Assembly: GCA_015296085.1 (NCBI GenBank) | Contig: DVDT01000051.1 | Span: 1 to 56,650 of the forward strand | Direction of reading: 5' to 3' | Source of the DNA: Trichormus sp. M33_DOE_039 | GTDB taxonomy: Bacteria > Cyanobacteriota > Cyanobacteriia > Cyanobacteriales > Nostocaceae | DNA: 56,650 nucleotides | Shown here: positions 9,742 through 18,062 of the stretch, piece by piece | Numbering within the stretch: the stretch's first letter is position 1 | How the letters are laid out: each line of letters opens with the position of its first letter | Translations under genes and position numbers: made by a program | The notes under the pieces: generated by a model | Told to the model about the DNA's origin: nothing | The model's database searches: none | Seen by the model: the letters and a program-made list of their open reading frames with translations, nothing else

Positions 9742-10704
9742 CTTTTCTGAGTGATTTATACTTGTTTTATATCCACAAGCCAGTTTTTTAAATACCCAAG
9801 TAAAAATGTTTGTTAAGCATTCTTAATGTTGGAAACGCTTATTATGCTCACTATGTTAATAGCAGCATTTTTATTGTTTATGTCTCAATATATAGCCTGA
9901 CAATCTGAAGACCGAGAGAAATAATTAAGGTAATTGGAAATATATTATAGATAATGCTAATCGAGAATTTATTATGCCAAATCTTATTTTTAATTCTCAA
10001 TCGTAAGTAAAATTACCAATTAATTTTCACTATTCAAATTAGGTGGCTACAAGTTAAGTTACACTCCTACATTAGAAAGCTTTTCTTTGATGTAACTATT
10101 TTAGAGATTGTTAATTTGATTTATATCCGTATAAATTCTGATTTTTATTAATAACAAAAACAGTACTAGTCAGCAATTTTTGTGTTTTTTATAAAACAAT
10201 GAACAAAAGATTAAATTAAGTTACAAATGCTACATTAATTTATATTAATTAATGTTTTTATTTTTTTATATTCCACCAATAGACTGAGTTGTAAGTTCAG
10301 TGAAGTACTGATGGTGGCTGAGTTAACTATAAGAATTTAAACGAAAAATATGAAAGCGGCATTTTTCAGTCAGCAACTATCTTGAATGATTTGTGCAATC
10401 TTCCCTCGCTAAGATAGTTGTTGCACCCGATTTGCAAGTATATTTGTTGTACTAGCCCTAGCTAAATTGTATTTACATATGTTTTTTAATTCTATTGGAA
10501 CAGGTGCAATTCTCTAATTACCTATTTCTCCGTGATGCCATTACCTGCCTCTTTGCTCCTAAGACAGAATTTGTCAAACTGGAAGGTTTGACATGAACTT
10601 TCTTATTGAATTGTTAAGTAAGATGTAGGTAATGGCTCTTTCTATTTAACAAGGTTATGCAACGAACTCGTTTTCTGAGGTGAACTGAGATTATGGTTCG
10701 TAAC
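9742..10704. other. 963-bp gene-free region upstream of the phototaxis operon
   Basis: AT-rich, with no open frame that looks coding. It should contain the promoter of the minus-strand operon near 9750-9950 and the 3' end of the CPP1-like transcript near 10600-10704. The only structure I can point to is the pair of competing inverted repeats at 10374-10426. Confidence 0.6.
10374..10426. other. Two interleaved inverted repeats (competing stems)
   Basis: CAACTATCTT (10374-10383) pairs perfectly with AAGATAGTTG (10411-10420), while GTGCAA (10393-10398) in its loop pairs with TTGCAC (10421-10426) directly outside it. The stems interleave, so they probably exclude one another. A structured non-coding transcript or chance are both possible. 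Confidence 0.35.
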
Positions 10705-11322
10705 TTAACGCAGAAAACTGCTAACTAGCCATAACAATAAAAAAGTCAGTACCGTCGAAAACTGATTGCCCGTAAGATTAATGAATGGTATTTGTGACAA
10801 GAGCCCGCCAGCAATTAGCCCTCCAGCAATTAAGCCAAAAATCAGTCCTACTAGAGTAAATAAAACTGCTCGTCCGAATCTACCTTCTTTCCGATTGAGA
10901 AAGAAAACACTAACTCCTATCCCAATCACTAACGCTAACTGCAAAACTTGATCGCCTGTAAAAATGCTGATGGCACTCAAACCCACATACCAAGCACCGG
11001 GTAAAAGCACATCTGCCATTGTGGGCTGATCTAGGAAATTTTGCAGCCATGCAGGTGATTGCTCACGAGAAGTTGAACTTTCTTTGGGAGGTGATTGTAT
11101 CCTAAGTTCTGGGAAACGGATACGTTCTGGTACTTTGATTTTTCCTTCCTGGCGCATCCGTAAGCGATCCATTAAAATCGCGTCGTAAGCTGCCTCAACG
11201 ATTTCCACGCTCTTAGCATCGCCACTACATTGCTCCATTAGGCGATTGCGAGCGTCCTGGATCTCGTCAAAGCTAGCATCTTCTGATACCCCAAGTTTTT
11301 CGTAGGGATTTTGATCGCGCAT
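10705..11322 (-). CDS. CPP1-like protein: J-like N-terminal domain and C-terminal membrane segments
   Basis: The 205 residues start with NPYEKLGVSEDASFDEIQDA, a J-like fold opening without the HPD motif that stimulates Hsp70, followed by a KVPERIRFPE segment typical of the cyanobacterial/chloroplast CPP1-like (DUF3353) family. From about residue 105 there are three or four hydrophobic stretches, one Gly-rich (GLIFGLIAGGLIAGGLL), so the protein should sit in a membrane by its C-terminus. The plant homologue helps stabilise protochlorophyllide oxidoreductase; the cyanobacterial role is less clear. It is a single gene between two long non-coding stretches. Confidence 0.75.
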   Translation of the reverse strand: MRDQNPYEKLGVSEDASFDEIQDARNRLMEQCSGDAKSVEIVEAAYDAILMDRLRMRQEGKIKVPERIRFPELRIQSPPKESSTSREQSPAWLQNFLDQPTMADVLLPGAWYVGLSAISIFTGDQVLQLALVIGIGVSVFFLNRKEGRFGRAVLFTLVGLIFGLIAGGLIAGGLLSQIPFINLTGNQFSTVLTFLLLWLVSSFLR

Positions 11323-11998
11323 GGGAGTTTATACTTCAGCCTTTATCAGTGGCAATTTTTTGTTAGAGAATAACAATTGTAGATTTTAATTTGATCGAAG
11401 ACAAATGTATCGACCGAATTTTATGCTCTACCAGGATAGTAGCACGCGTTAGCCAGGTTGACCCAGGAATTTCAACTACAGCCACTTTAACATATTGTTA
11501 TAACTCCGTGTATACCCTCATGCCGTTGCTAAATTCTAGCTTTAACCTAGAATTTGAACTGGGAATACCCAATAATACTATTTTTTATGATTCAGACTTG
11601 TTACTATGCCTTCATTTGAGGACATTGCAATGATTTAGCTTTAATCTCAGTAGTGGTGTCCATCCACATAAAGATTTAAAATTGGAGAGTTTTAAATCAC
11701 CACTCAATTACTATAGGGAATTCTCCTGGCTCAATAAATTATCAGTGGCTCATGACCTAGTATTAGATAGCTGGACACATTAAGTTTCTCATGACAGTAT
11801 CTTACTTAAACTGTAATAATAGTTATCAAAATTCTCCTAGTGTGTTTATCCAGCGTTGTGACTCCACTCTCATTTGGATAATCAGGAAATAGATTTCTGA
11901 GGCTTGTAGCTCCTTAAATAATCCCTAAGTGGAAACTGCGTTTTACGCAATACTGCTGTTAATCTTAAATAAATTTATTTTTGTGTAAAGAGATGGTC
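11323..11998. other. 676-bp intergenic region between divergent genes
   Basis: Lies between the starts of the CPP1-like gene (minus) and the OmpR-type regulator (plus), so it should hold both promoters. No convincing coding frame, tRNA or strong hairpin seen. Confidence 0.55.
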
Positions 11999-12715
11999 AT
12001 GGCTCCTGCCAAGATTCTTGTAGTTGATGACGACCCGGCGGTTCGGAATTTAATCCAACGCTTTTTGTTAAAGCAAAGCTATCAGGTAGAAGCTGCTGAG
12101 GACGGTAAGACCGCTTTGTCCTTATTTGAGCAATTTAACCCAGATTTGGTCATTCTTGATGTCAATTTGCCAGACGTAATTGGCTTCAACCTCTGTCAAG
12201 AGATGCAAAGTCGTAATGGCGTTTTTGTTCTCATGCTGACTAGTCGTGCAGATGAGGCTGACAAGATTCGTGGCTTTGCGAAAGGTGCTGATGACTATCT
12301 CACAAAGCCATTTGGTTTGGGAGAACTTGAAGTCAGAGTGGCAGCGATTTTGAGACGACAGAGGGTAGTGACTACCGCCGAACAAAAACGCTTGCAATTT
12401 GAGAAATTAATGATTGATCCGGTGCGGCGAGAGGTAACACTTAATAGCCAACCTGTTCCATTAACGGCTTTAGAATTTGATTTGTTACATTTTTTAGCTA
12501 GTCATCCTGGTCGAGTTTGGCGACGAGCAGAACTGATTCAAGAAGTTTGGGATTATGAGTATGTTGGGGATCAGCGAGTTGTAGACGTACATATCGGTCA
12601 AATTCGCAAAAAAATTGAGGTTGATGCGAGTCAACCAGCGTTGATTCAGACTGTGCGTGGGGTTGGTTATAAATTTGAATGTCCAACTCATTCCCCGTTA
12701 GAAACAAATTCTTGA
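11999..12715 (+). CDS. OmpR/PhoB-family response regulator
   Basis: DNA-binding regulator of 238 residues from the chosen start. The receiver (1-120) shows VVDDDP, phospho-acceptor Asp54 in VILDVNLP, the switch Thr in MLTSRA and Lys in YLTKPFGLGEL. The winged-helix domain (about 140-230) has the family's LTALEFDLLHFLASHPGRVWRR, the recognition-helix region RVVDVHIGQIRKKIE and the wing RGVGYKFE. In-frame starts exist at 11981 (TTG), 11993 (ATG) and 11999 (ATG); AAAGAG ends six bases before 11999, which decides for that one. No cognate kinase is adjacent. I cannot tell which cyanobacterial regulon it serves. A clear intrinsic terminator follows. Confidence 0.88.
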   Translation: MAPAKILVVDDDPAVRNLIQRFLLKQSYQVEAAEDGKTALSLFEQFNPDLVILDVNLPDVIGFNLCQEMQSRNGVFVLMLTSRADEADKIRGFAKGADDYLTKPFGLGELEVRVAAILRRQRVVTTAEQKRLQFEKLMIDPVRREVTLNSQPVPLTALEFDLLHFLASHPGRVWRRAELIQEVWDYEYVGDQRVVDVHIGQIRKKIEVDASQPALIQTVRGVGYKFECPTHSPLETNS

Positions 12716-12748
12716 TTGCTTTTAAATACTCACAATTTATCTATTAAG

Positions 12749-12780
12749 TTTGGGCATGTTACACCATGCCCAAATTTTTA
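12749..12780 (+). terminator. Intrinsic terminator of the OmpR-type regulator gene
   Basis: Perfect 10-bp stem TTTGGGCATG/CATGCCCAAA with a 6-nt loop, followed by TTTTTA, starting 34 bp after the stop codon. Confidence 0.85.
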
Positions 12781-13040
12781 TTTCATCAAAAAACTGTTGA
12801 GCCTACGATTTTTACAATCGCGATCGCTAAGAGACTACCACAACAATCTTTATTAATTTTGAATTCTTTAACTTGCTTTCCTTCTCTTTCAGAGACGCTA
12901 ACGTCTAGCTTGTTTCTCTGGCCAAGAGAGTACGGAAGCGTAAGCTTACCCGTAGGTGATTTTGAATAATTGAGTACCGTCCGTACCAGCACAGAGGGGT
13001 GTCTGGTACATCAAGACAAGTCGGTACGAAACATTGCTAA
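12781..13040. other. Intergenic mosaic with palindromic repeat-like segments
   Basis: Short frames here do not look coding. Around 12890-12955 there are GAGACGCTAACGTCT- and CGTAAGCTTACCCGTAGG-like words of the kind that recur as dispersed palindromic repeats in Nostoc genomes. A HIP1 octamer lies near 12822. Confidence 0.4.
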
Positions 13041-13238
13041 TTAGCAATGATGAAACAAAGTCTCTAAATAAACGCGGGCAGCACGGCGATCGCTATCGCC
13101 ATTTTGCAGTAAAAACAGTGATAGTGCTGCTGTCAGTACTCGATTTTGATCCCAGTCGGGATGGGCTTCTAAGTAAGTTTTTAGTGATTCATGAAGAGTT
13201 TCGGGGATTTCCGTAAAAATACTAACTGTTGCGTTCAT
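13041..13238 (-). CDS. Small DUF2811-type protein
   Basis: A 65-residue protein whose start is fixed by GGAAGGA about seven bases before the ATG. The sequence (TVSIFTEIPETLHESLKTYL, then an ALSLFLLQNG helix and a VYLETLF end) fits my recollection of the cyanobacterial DUF2811 family. It resembles small ribbon-helix-helix-like helical proteins in size, but I see no proof of DNA binding. It is encoded alone. A near-perfect 15-bp palindrome lies 66-98 bp upstream of its start and could be an operator. Confidence 0.7.
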   Translation of the reverse strand: MNATVSIFTEIPETLHESLKTYLEAHPDWDQNRVLTAALSLFLLQNGDSDRRAARVYLETLFHHC

Positions 13239-13303
13239 GATATTTTCCTTCCGTGAGTTCAGTTAAAAGGAACTATTGCTTGGAGTGAGGCAGTTTTAGG
13301 CAA

Positions 13304-13336
13304 CATCTACACTGACCTCTGAGGTAAGTGTAGATG
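13304..13336. promoter_or_regulatory. Near-perfect palindrome upstream of the DUF2811 gene
   Basis: CATCTACACTGACCT (13304-13318) faces AGGTAAGTGTAGATG (13322-13336) across a 3-nt loop: 15-bp arms with one mismatch. It could be an operator for the minus-strand gene starting at 13238 or an RNA hairpin. No U-tract follows on either strand. Confidence 0.45.
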
Positions 13337-13512
13337 TCAACGGTTGCACAAACTATAAAACCCGGCCGCATCATTGTGCGGCAAGAGGGGGTGGGTTTGT
13401 CAATGCTGCGAAATGTTAAAAACGGTTGTATCAAAAACAAATGCAAACGTAATAATGAGTGTTTCAGATATATTTTCGTTACATTACTTAATAAGAACTC
13501 AGTCCTTTAAGT

Positions 13513-13619
13513 TTATCCACACTGTGAATCAAAAATCCCCAGTAAGCTTGCAAGTGCCTATACCCTCGTAGAGCGTCTGTGGAAAACTGCTAAAATCCCT
13601 GTGGAAACTCTGTGGAATC
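13513..13619. other. Cluster of four DnaA-box-like 9-mers
   Basis: TTATCCACA at 13513-13521 matches the bacterial DnaA box exactly. On the other strand sense TGTGGAAAA (13578-13586), TGTGGAAAC (13600-13608) and TGTGGAATC (13611-13619) follow; the first is the reverse complement of the cyanobacterial box TTTTCCACA. The last three are in the same orientation with start spacings of 22 and 11 bp, one helical turn apart. It lies in the 447-bp gap before the MFS gene. Candidate origin, DnaA-titration site or DnaA-controlled promoter. Confidence 0.5.
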
Positions 13620-13685
13620 GGTGAGGAAAATTTCACCCAATGATAAGAATTACAAAAACATGATCTTTTACTGACATTTCAGCCC

Positions 13686-14951
13686 ATGAAAATCGTGTTG
13701 CACTCCCAGTTATCATCATTGTTACCCTTGATACATCCTCAAGTTAAGATTTTGGCGATCGCCAGATTACTCTCAGAAGTAGGTACAGGGTTTACTCTGA
13801 TTTACGCGCCTATCTTTTTTGTCAATCAAGTGGGTTTATCTACTACAACTGTTGGTTTTGGTTTGGCTAGTGCCTCTTTTTCTGGCTTTTTTGGTAGGAT
13901 TCTGGGCGGTATTTTGACAGATTCACCAAGGTGGGGTCGTCGGCATACTTTATTGCTAGCAACTGCAATTTCTGCTGTTGGGTCACTAGTTTTAGCGACA
14001 ACCAATAGTTTTGTCACTCTGGTAATTGGTAATTTAATTTATGGATTGGGAATCGGTCTGTACTGGCCAGCAACAGAAGCAGTTGTGGCTGATAGCAGCG
14101 AAATAGATAATCGCCGTGAAGCTTTTGCTGTGACTCGATTAGCAGATCATCTTGGACTGGCGATAGGACTAATATTGGCGGGATTAGTAGTAACCAGCAT
14201 TCAAAGTTACCGTTGGCTGTTTGTTGTCGATGCTATCTCGTTTGTAGTGTTTTTTGTGGTTGTCTACGTGGCGATGAAGACACCGGATCAACTCCAGAAC
14301 CAGCAATCACAACAGCCGCAAAACTTAACAGCTTGGATGGTAGCATTGAGCGATCGCCGTTTCCTGATTTATATGGCGGCAAATATCCTTTTCACGATTT
14401 ATATTTCTCAAATCCATAGTACTCTCCCCCTGTACTTGAAAAACTTCATTTCTGTGGGCGAGACTACTCAAGGATTTACTGAAACTACTATCAGTACTTT
14501 ATTTTCTTGGCATCTGATACTAGTGATTATCTGTCAGCTACCCATTACCAACATCTTAAAACGCTACTCCCACCCGCACGCACTGACGGTTTCTGCTGTA
14601 TTGTGGGCTATTGGTTTTAGCCTGATCTGGGTGACAGATAATTTCCCATCCCATCAATTAATTTGGGTGACGTTGGCATTAGCTGTGTTGGCGATGGCAT
14701 CCGTTGCTTATACACCCTCTGCTGCCTCTGTCGTTACCGAATTAGCCCCTGAATCCCATCGGGGGATATATTTTTCTCTGAACTCCCTGTGTTGGGCTTT
14801 AGGCGCGTTTATTGGTTCACCCTTAGGAGGTTGGGCTTTAGAGCAATCACCATTGATTACTCATAACTTCTGGTTGGGTTTTGTCTTGAGTGTAGCGATC
14901 GCTATCACAATTTTGCAGTATTTAAATGGGGTTTTAGTCAATAGTCAATAG
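13686..14951 (+). CDS. MFS transporter
   Basis: An integral membrane protein of 421 residues with about 12 hydrophobic segments. The cytoplasmic loop between TM2 and TM3 has the MFS signature GRILGGILTDSPRWGRRHTLL (G-x-x-x-D-x-x-G-R-R). A second-half loop corresponds to LAPESHRGIYFSLN. The substrate cannot be read from sequence; drug or sugar-phosphate-like efflux are both open. No clear Shine-Dalgarno precedes the ATG. The last five codons lie inside a heptameric repeat (AGTCAAT units), so the C-terminal tail LVNSQ is repeat-derived. Transcription converges on hisIE. Confidence 0.85.
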   Translation: MKIVLHSQLSSLLPLIHPQVKILAIARLLSEVGTGFTLIYAPIFFVNQVGLSTTTVGFGLASASFSGFFGRILGGILTDSPRWGRRHTLLLATAISAVGSLVLATTNSFVTLVIGNLIYGLGIGLYWPATEAVVADSSEIDNRREAFAVTRLADHLGLAIGLILAGLVVTSIQSYRWLFVVDAISFVVFFVVVYVAMKTPDQLQNQQSQQPQNLTAWMVALSDRRFLIYMAANILFTIYISQIHSTLPLYLKNFISVGETTQGFTETTISTLFSWHLILVIICQLPITNILKRYSHPHALTVSAVLWAIGFSLIWVTDNFPSHQLIWVTLALAVLAMASVAYTPSAASVVTELAPESHRGIYFSLNSLCWALGAFIGSPLGGWALEQSPLITHNFWLGFVLSVAIAITILQYLNGVLVNSQ

Positions 14952-14957
14952 TCATTA
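14936..14957. repeat. Heptamer tandem repeat (AGTCAAT)
   Basis: Three 7-bp units, the last degenerate (AGTCATT), overlapping the end of the MFS gene and containing its TAG stop. Short tandemly repeated heptamers are well known in heterocystous cyanobacteria. Confidence 0.6.
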
Positions 14958-15031
14958 CTAGTTAGTCATGGGGCATGTATTCTTTTCACTTCTCCTACTT
15001 CCCCTACTTCTCCTGCTCCCACTCCCTACTC

Positions 15032-15682
15032 CTAACGCCGCCGTTCTTGTAGCTTGCGATAAACAGCCTTTAAATCCACCTGATGGTGAGCTAAGGCGAC
15101 TAGTGTATGGTATAACAAGTCTGCAACTTCACCAGCGATCGCATCTGGTTCATCATCCTTAAATGCCATCACTACTTCAGCTGATTCTTCCCCAATTTTC
15201 TTTAAAATCTTGTTATCGCCGCCAGCGAATAACTTACAGGTATAGGAACTTTCGTTAGGATGATCGCGGCGATCGCATATTACCTGAAACACTTGTGATA
15301 ATGTATCTCCAGGTGGCGCAGTGATTTTTCCTTCCACTTGATGAAAACAACTGCGCTCACCTGTATGGCAAGCAATATCTCCTACTTGCTCTACACCAAT
15401 AAGTAAAGCGTCACTATCGCAGTCATAACGAATACTTTGTACCTTTTGGATATGCCCAGAAGTCGCCCCTTTATGCCAAAATTCTTGACGGGATCGACTC
15501 CAAAACCAAGTCTCTTTTGTATCTAAAGTCTTTTGTAATGATTCTCGATTCATCCACGCCATCATTAACACTGTGCCATCCAGGTAATCTTGGACGATAG
15601 CTGGAACTAAACCCCGTTCATCGTAGCGGATTTTCTCTACGGGTATGGCATTGTGTAATGAGTAAGGATCAGTGGAAAACAT
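15032..15682 (-). CDS. hisIE: Bifunctional phosphoribosyl-AMP cyclohydrolase/phosphoribosyl-ATP pyrophosphatase
   Basis: Catalyses steps 2 and 3 of histidine biosynthesis in the cytoplasm. The 216 residues comprise the HisI domain (about 12-115: [20 protein letters not shown], the metal-binding DCDSDAL with Cys/Asp residues, and [10 protein letters not shown]) and the HisE domain (about 125-212: YTCKLFAGG, then [15 protein letters not shown] and [16 protein letters not shown] with the MazG-like acidic metal ligands). The fused order is standard for many bacteria including cyanobacteria. It is alone here, not in a his operon, as usual in this group. Confidence 0.95.
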   Translation of the reverse strand: MFSTDPYSLHNAIPVEKIRYDERGLVPAIVQDYLDGTVLMMAWMNRESLQKTLDTKETWFWSRSRQEFWHKGATSGHIQKVQSIRYDCDSDALLIGVEQVGDIACHTGERSCFHQVEGKITAPPGDTLSQVFQVICDRRDHPNESSYTCKLFAGGDNKILKKIGEESAEVVMAFKDDEPDAIAGEVADLLYHTLVALAHHQVDLKAVYRKLQERRR

Positions 15683-15778
15683 ACCAGCTAATTTGCTCTA
15701 GTAAAACTAATGAGGTCTGGTTTCACGATACCATTATCAATAGTGCAACTGGCATGATTTTTCCACACAGTATATTGA

Positions 15779-15973
15779 TCATCTTTGTAGAACAACATTT
15801 CTTTCCATTGCCGACTGCATTCTCACAGCACTTAATGCTACATGGTGAGCCTTAGAAACTTCACCATACCAATGCAGAGCTGAGTTAAAAGCGGCACGGT
15901 AAAGGTCTTGGTATGCCTCTGATAGTTCGGTACGTATTTCTAAAGGCAAGTCTTGGTTGGACTTGTATAACAT
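15779..15973 (-). CDS. ChaB-like small protein
   Basis: A 64-residue protein beginning MLYKSNQDLPLEIRTEL, then AYQDLYRAAFNSALHWYGE and HHVALSAVRMQ. This is the ChaB fold pattern (P-Y-x-s-x-x-D-L-P, central A-F-N-x-A, then a histidine-containing A-x-x-A-V helix). The family is named after an E. coli protein linked to cation transport, but its molecular role is unsettled; cyanobacterial versions are common. It lies between hisIE and hemL with little space; no strong ribosome-binding site is visible. Confidence 0.6.
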   Translation of the reverse strand: MLYKSNQDLPLEIRTELSEAYQDLYRAAFNSALHWYGEVSKAHHVALSAVRMQSAMERNVVLQR

Positions 15974-16082
15974 ATCGTTATTTTTTTGGTTCTATTAATT
16001 TTATACGATAGAAGTTCTAGACAAAATTTAACCCTATCCTAAGATAGAGCTTTTTTTGAATGCCCACTGTTAGGAGAGAACC

Positions 16083-17381
16083 TTGGTAAACACCACAATT
16101 AAAACCACAAAATCACAAGAAATTTTTGCTGCTGCCCAAAATCTCATGCCAGGCGGTGTTAGCTCCCCAGTTCGTGCGTTTAAGTCTGTAGGCGGACAAC
16201 CCATCGTTTTTGATCATGTAAAGGGTGCGTATATCTGGGATGTAGATGGCAACCAATACATCGACTATGTAGGCACTTGGGGGCCAGCTATTTGTGGCCA
16301 TGCTCATCCAGAAGTGATCAGCGCACTCCATGAAGCTTTGGAAAAAGGTACTAGCTTCGGTGCGCCTTCATCACTAGAAAATGTCTTGGCAGAAATGGTC
16401 ATTGCTGCTGTCCCTAGCATTGAAATGGTAAGATTCGTCAACTCAGGTACAGAAGCTTGTATGGCTGTTTTACGGCTAATGCGCGCTTTTACTAACCGGG
16501 AGAAAATCATCAAGTTTGAAGGCTGCTACCACGGACACGCTGATATGTTCTTGGTCAAAGCTGGCTCAGGTGTAGCTACTCTAGGTTTACCCGATTCCCC
16601 TGGTGTACCTAAATCAGCAACTAGCAGCACTCTTACCGCTCCTTACAACGATCTAGAAGCCGTTAAAGCTTTATTTGAAGAAAACCGCGATCAAATTGCT
16701 GGTGTAATTCTAGAACCAGTTGTAGGTAACGCCGGATTTATTACCCCCGATGCTGGCTTTTTAGAAGGTTTACGGGAACTAACTCATGAGCATGGCGCGC
16801 TACTCGTGTTTGATGAAGTGATGACTGGTTTCCGGATCGCCTATGGTGGCGCGCAGGAAAAATTTGGCATCACACCTGATTTAACCACTATGGGTAAAGT
16901 CATCGGTGGTGGGTTGCCTGTGGGTGCTTACGGTGGTCGCCGCGATATTATGTCCATGATTGCCCCAGCTGGCCCTGTATATCAAGCCGGCACTCTTTCG
17001 GGAAATCCCCTCGCCATGACTGCGGGGATTAAAACTTTGGAGTTGTTGCAAAAGCCTGGTACTTACGAATATCTAGAGCGCATTACTAAAAAGTTAGCAG
17101 ATGGTTTGCTCAAAGCAACTCAAGAAACTGGTCATGCAGCTTGCGGTGGTCACATCAGTGCGATGTTTGGCTTATTTTTTACCTCTGGCCCTGTGCATAA
17201 CTATGAAGATGCTAAAAAGTCGGATACAGCTAAATTTGGCCGTTTCCATCGTGGGATGTTAGAGCGTGGTGTTTATTTAGCACCCTCTCAGTTTGAAGCT
17301 GGTTTTACTTCTTTAGCTCACACTGAGGAGGATATTGACCAAACAATCGCGATCGCACGGGATGTATTATCTAGCTTGTAA
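16083..17381 (+). CDS. hemL: Glutamate-1-semialdehyde 2,1-aminomutase
   Basis: Converts glutamate-1-semialdehyde to 5-aminolevulinate, the C5-route entry to chlorophyll, haem and bilins. It is a PLP enzyme of 432 residues, the usual length. Visible features: [17 protein letters not shown] at the start, [12 protein letters not shown], the GCYHGHAD loop, [12 protein letters not shown] with the PLP-ring Asp, and the Schiff-base lysine in [17 protein letters not shown]. Translation starts at a TTG: TAGGAGAG (16071-16078) is ideally spaced and no ATG lies nearby in frame. It stands alone with a long palindrome downstream. Confidence 0.96.
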   Translation: MVNTTIKTTKSQEIFAAAQNLMPGGVSSPVRAFKSVGGQPIVFDHVKGAYIWDVDGNQYIDYVGTWGPAICGHAHPEVISALHEALEKGTSFGAPSSLENVLAEMVIAAVPSIEMVRFVNSGTEACMAVLRLMRAFTNREKIIKFEGCYHGHADMFLVKAGSGVATLGLPDSPGVPKSATSSTLTAPYNDLEAVKALFEENRDQIAGVILEPVVGNAGFITPDAGFLEGLRELTHEHGALLVFDEVMTGFRIAYGGAQEKFGITPDLTTMGKVIGGGLPVGAYGGRRDIMSMIAPAGPVYQAGTLSGNPLAMTAGIKTLELLQKPGTYEYLERITKKLADGLLKATQETGHAACGGHISAMFGLFFTSGPVHNYEDAKKSDTAKFGRFHRGMLERGVYLAPSQFEAGFTSLAHTEEDIDQTIAIARDVLSSL

Positions 17382-17420
17382 GGTTTCTTCAGCATACACA
17401 TTTTCTTAATGTGTGCCTTG

Positions 17421-17471
17421 ATGTAACGGATAAGTAATCTGTAAATGCCATAGATCACTTATCCGTTACAT
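17421..17471. terminator. Long hairpin downstream of hemL
   Basis: A perfect 15-bp inverted repeat, ATGTAACGGATAAGT (17421-17435) and ACTTATCCGTTACAT (17457-17471), with a 21-nt loop. A smaller ACACATT/AATGTGT hairpin precedes it at about 17395-17413. There is no long U-tract, so it may serve as an mRNA 3'-end stabiliser or protein-binding site instead of a simple terminator. Confidence 0.5.
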
Positions 17472-18062
17472 AATTATGCAAAACAATGTATTGTTCATTG
17501 CTGATCTCTACGTCATGTTTTTAGGATGTTAAATATAGATTTAACGTGCCGCTTTTATTTAGTTTCTGTATAAATCCTAGATAACTTAATTTAGTGATTA
17601 TGGTTTGGGTGTAGGCACAAACTTGTGCATTGTCAGCATATTGATATTTGCGCCGCAACTCAACATCACTAATCAAAATTGCCCTTCTACTCAAAACTCA
17701 GCAATTATCAACAACCACAGGTAATTGAATAAATCTTAGTTCAGAAATCTTGATTGCGTATTATCACTTAACCAATGTCTTCTATTTAAAATAAAAAAAA
17801 TTAAATACACCCGCACTTACGTATAAAGAAAGCGATCGCACTCCTTGATTTATAAACAAAAGAGTGACTCGACACTATTTATCAGCTTAGGTATAATAAG
17901 TTGTTTGACATGATAATTGCTTTACAAGAAACAGATTCAACTTTAGCAACTCTTCAAAGGATTTACCGCAAAACTTACCTAGCAAGAGTTGATTTTGGAT
18001 CTCAATAATGGAAACAGAGTCTAACACTCACCGTTACTATTCGTGCAGCGAGTTCACAGTGC
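17472..18062. other. Non-coding stretch between hemL and the protein kinase gene
   Basis: AT-rich with no convincing frame. Small palindrome AACAATGTATTGTT at 17482-17495 and a HIP1 octamer near 17833. The kinase promoter should lie here. Confidence 0.5.

Noticed and set aside
10374-10426. Reading the interleaved stems as a firm H-type pseudoknot
   Set aside because: The zero-length connector and long first stem make a simultaneous fold sterically doubtful; competing hairpins are more likely.
12766-12992. Small frames on both strands after the OmpR-type gene
   Set aside because: They overlap the terminator and repeat-like DNA and have no coding character.
13365-13382. GCCGCA/TGCGGC hairpin as a terminator
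   Set aside because: Six-bp stem, no T-run and no gene ending immediately upstream on either strand.
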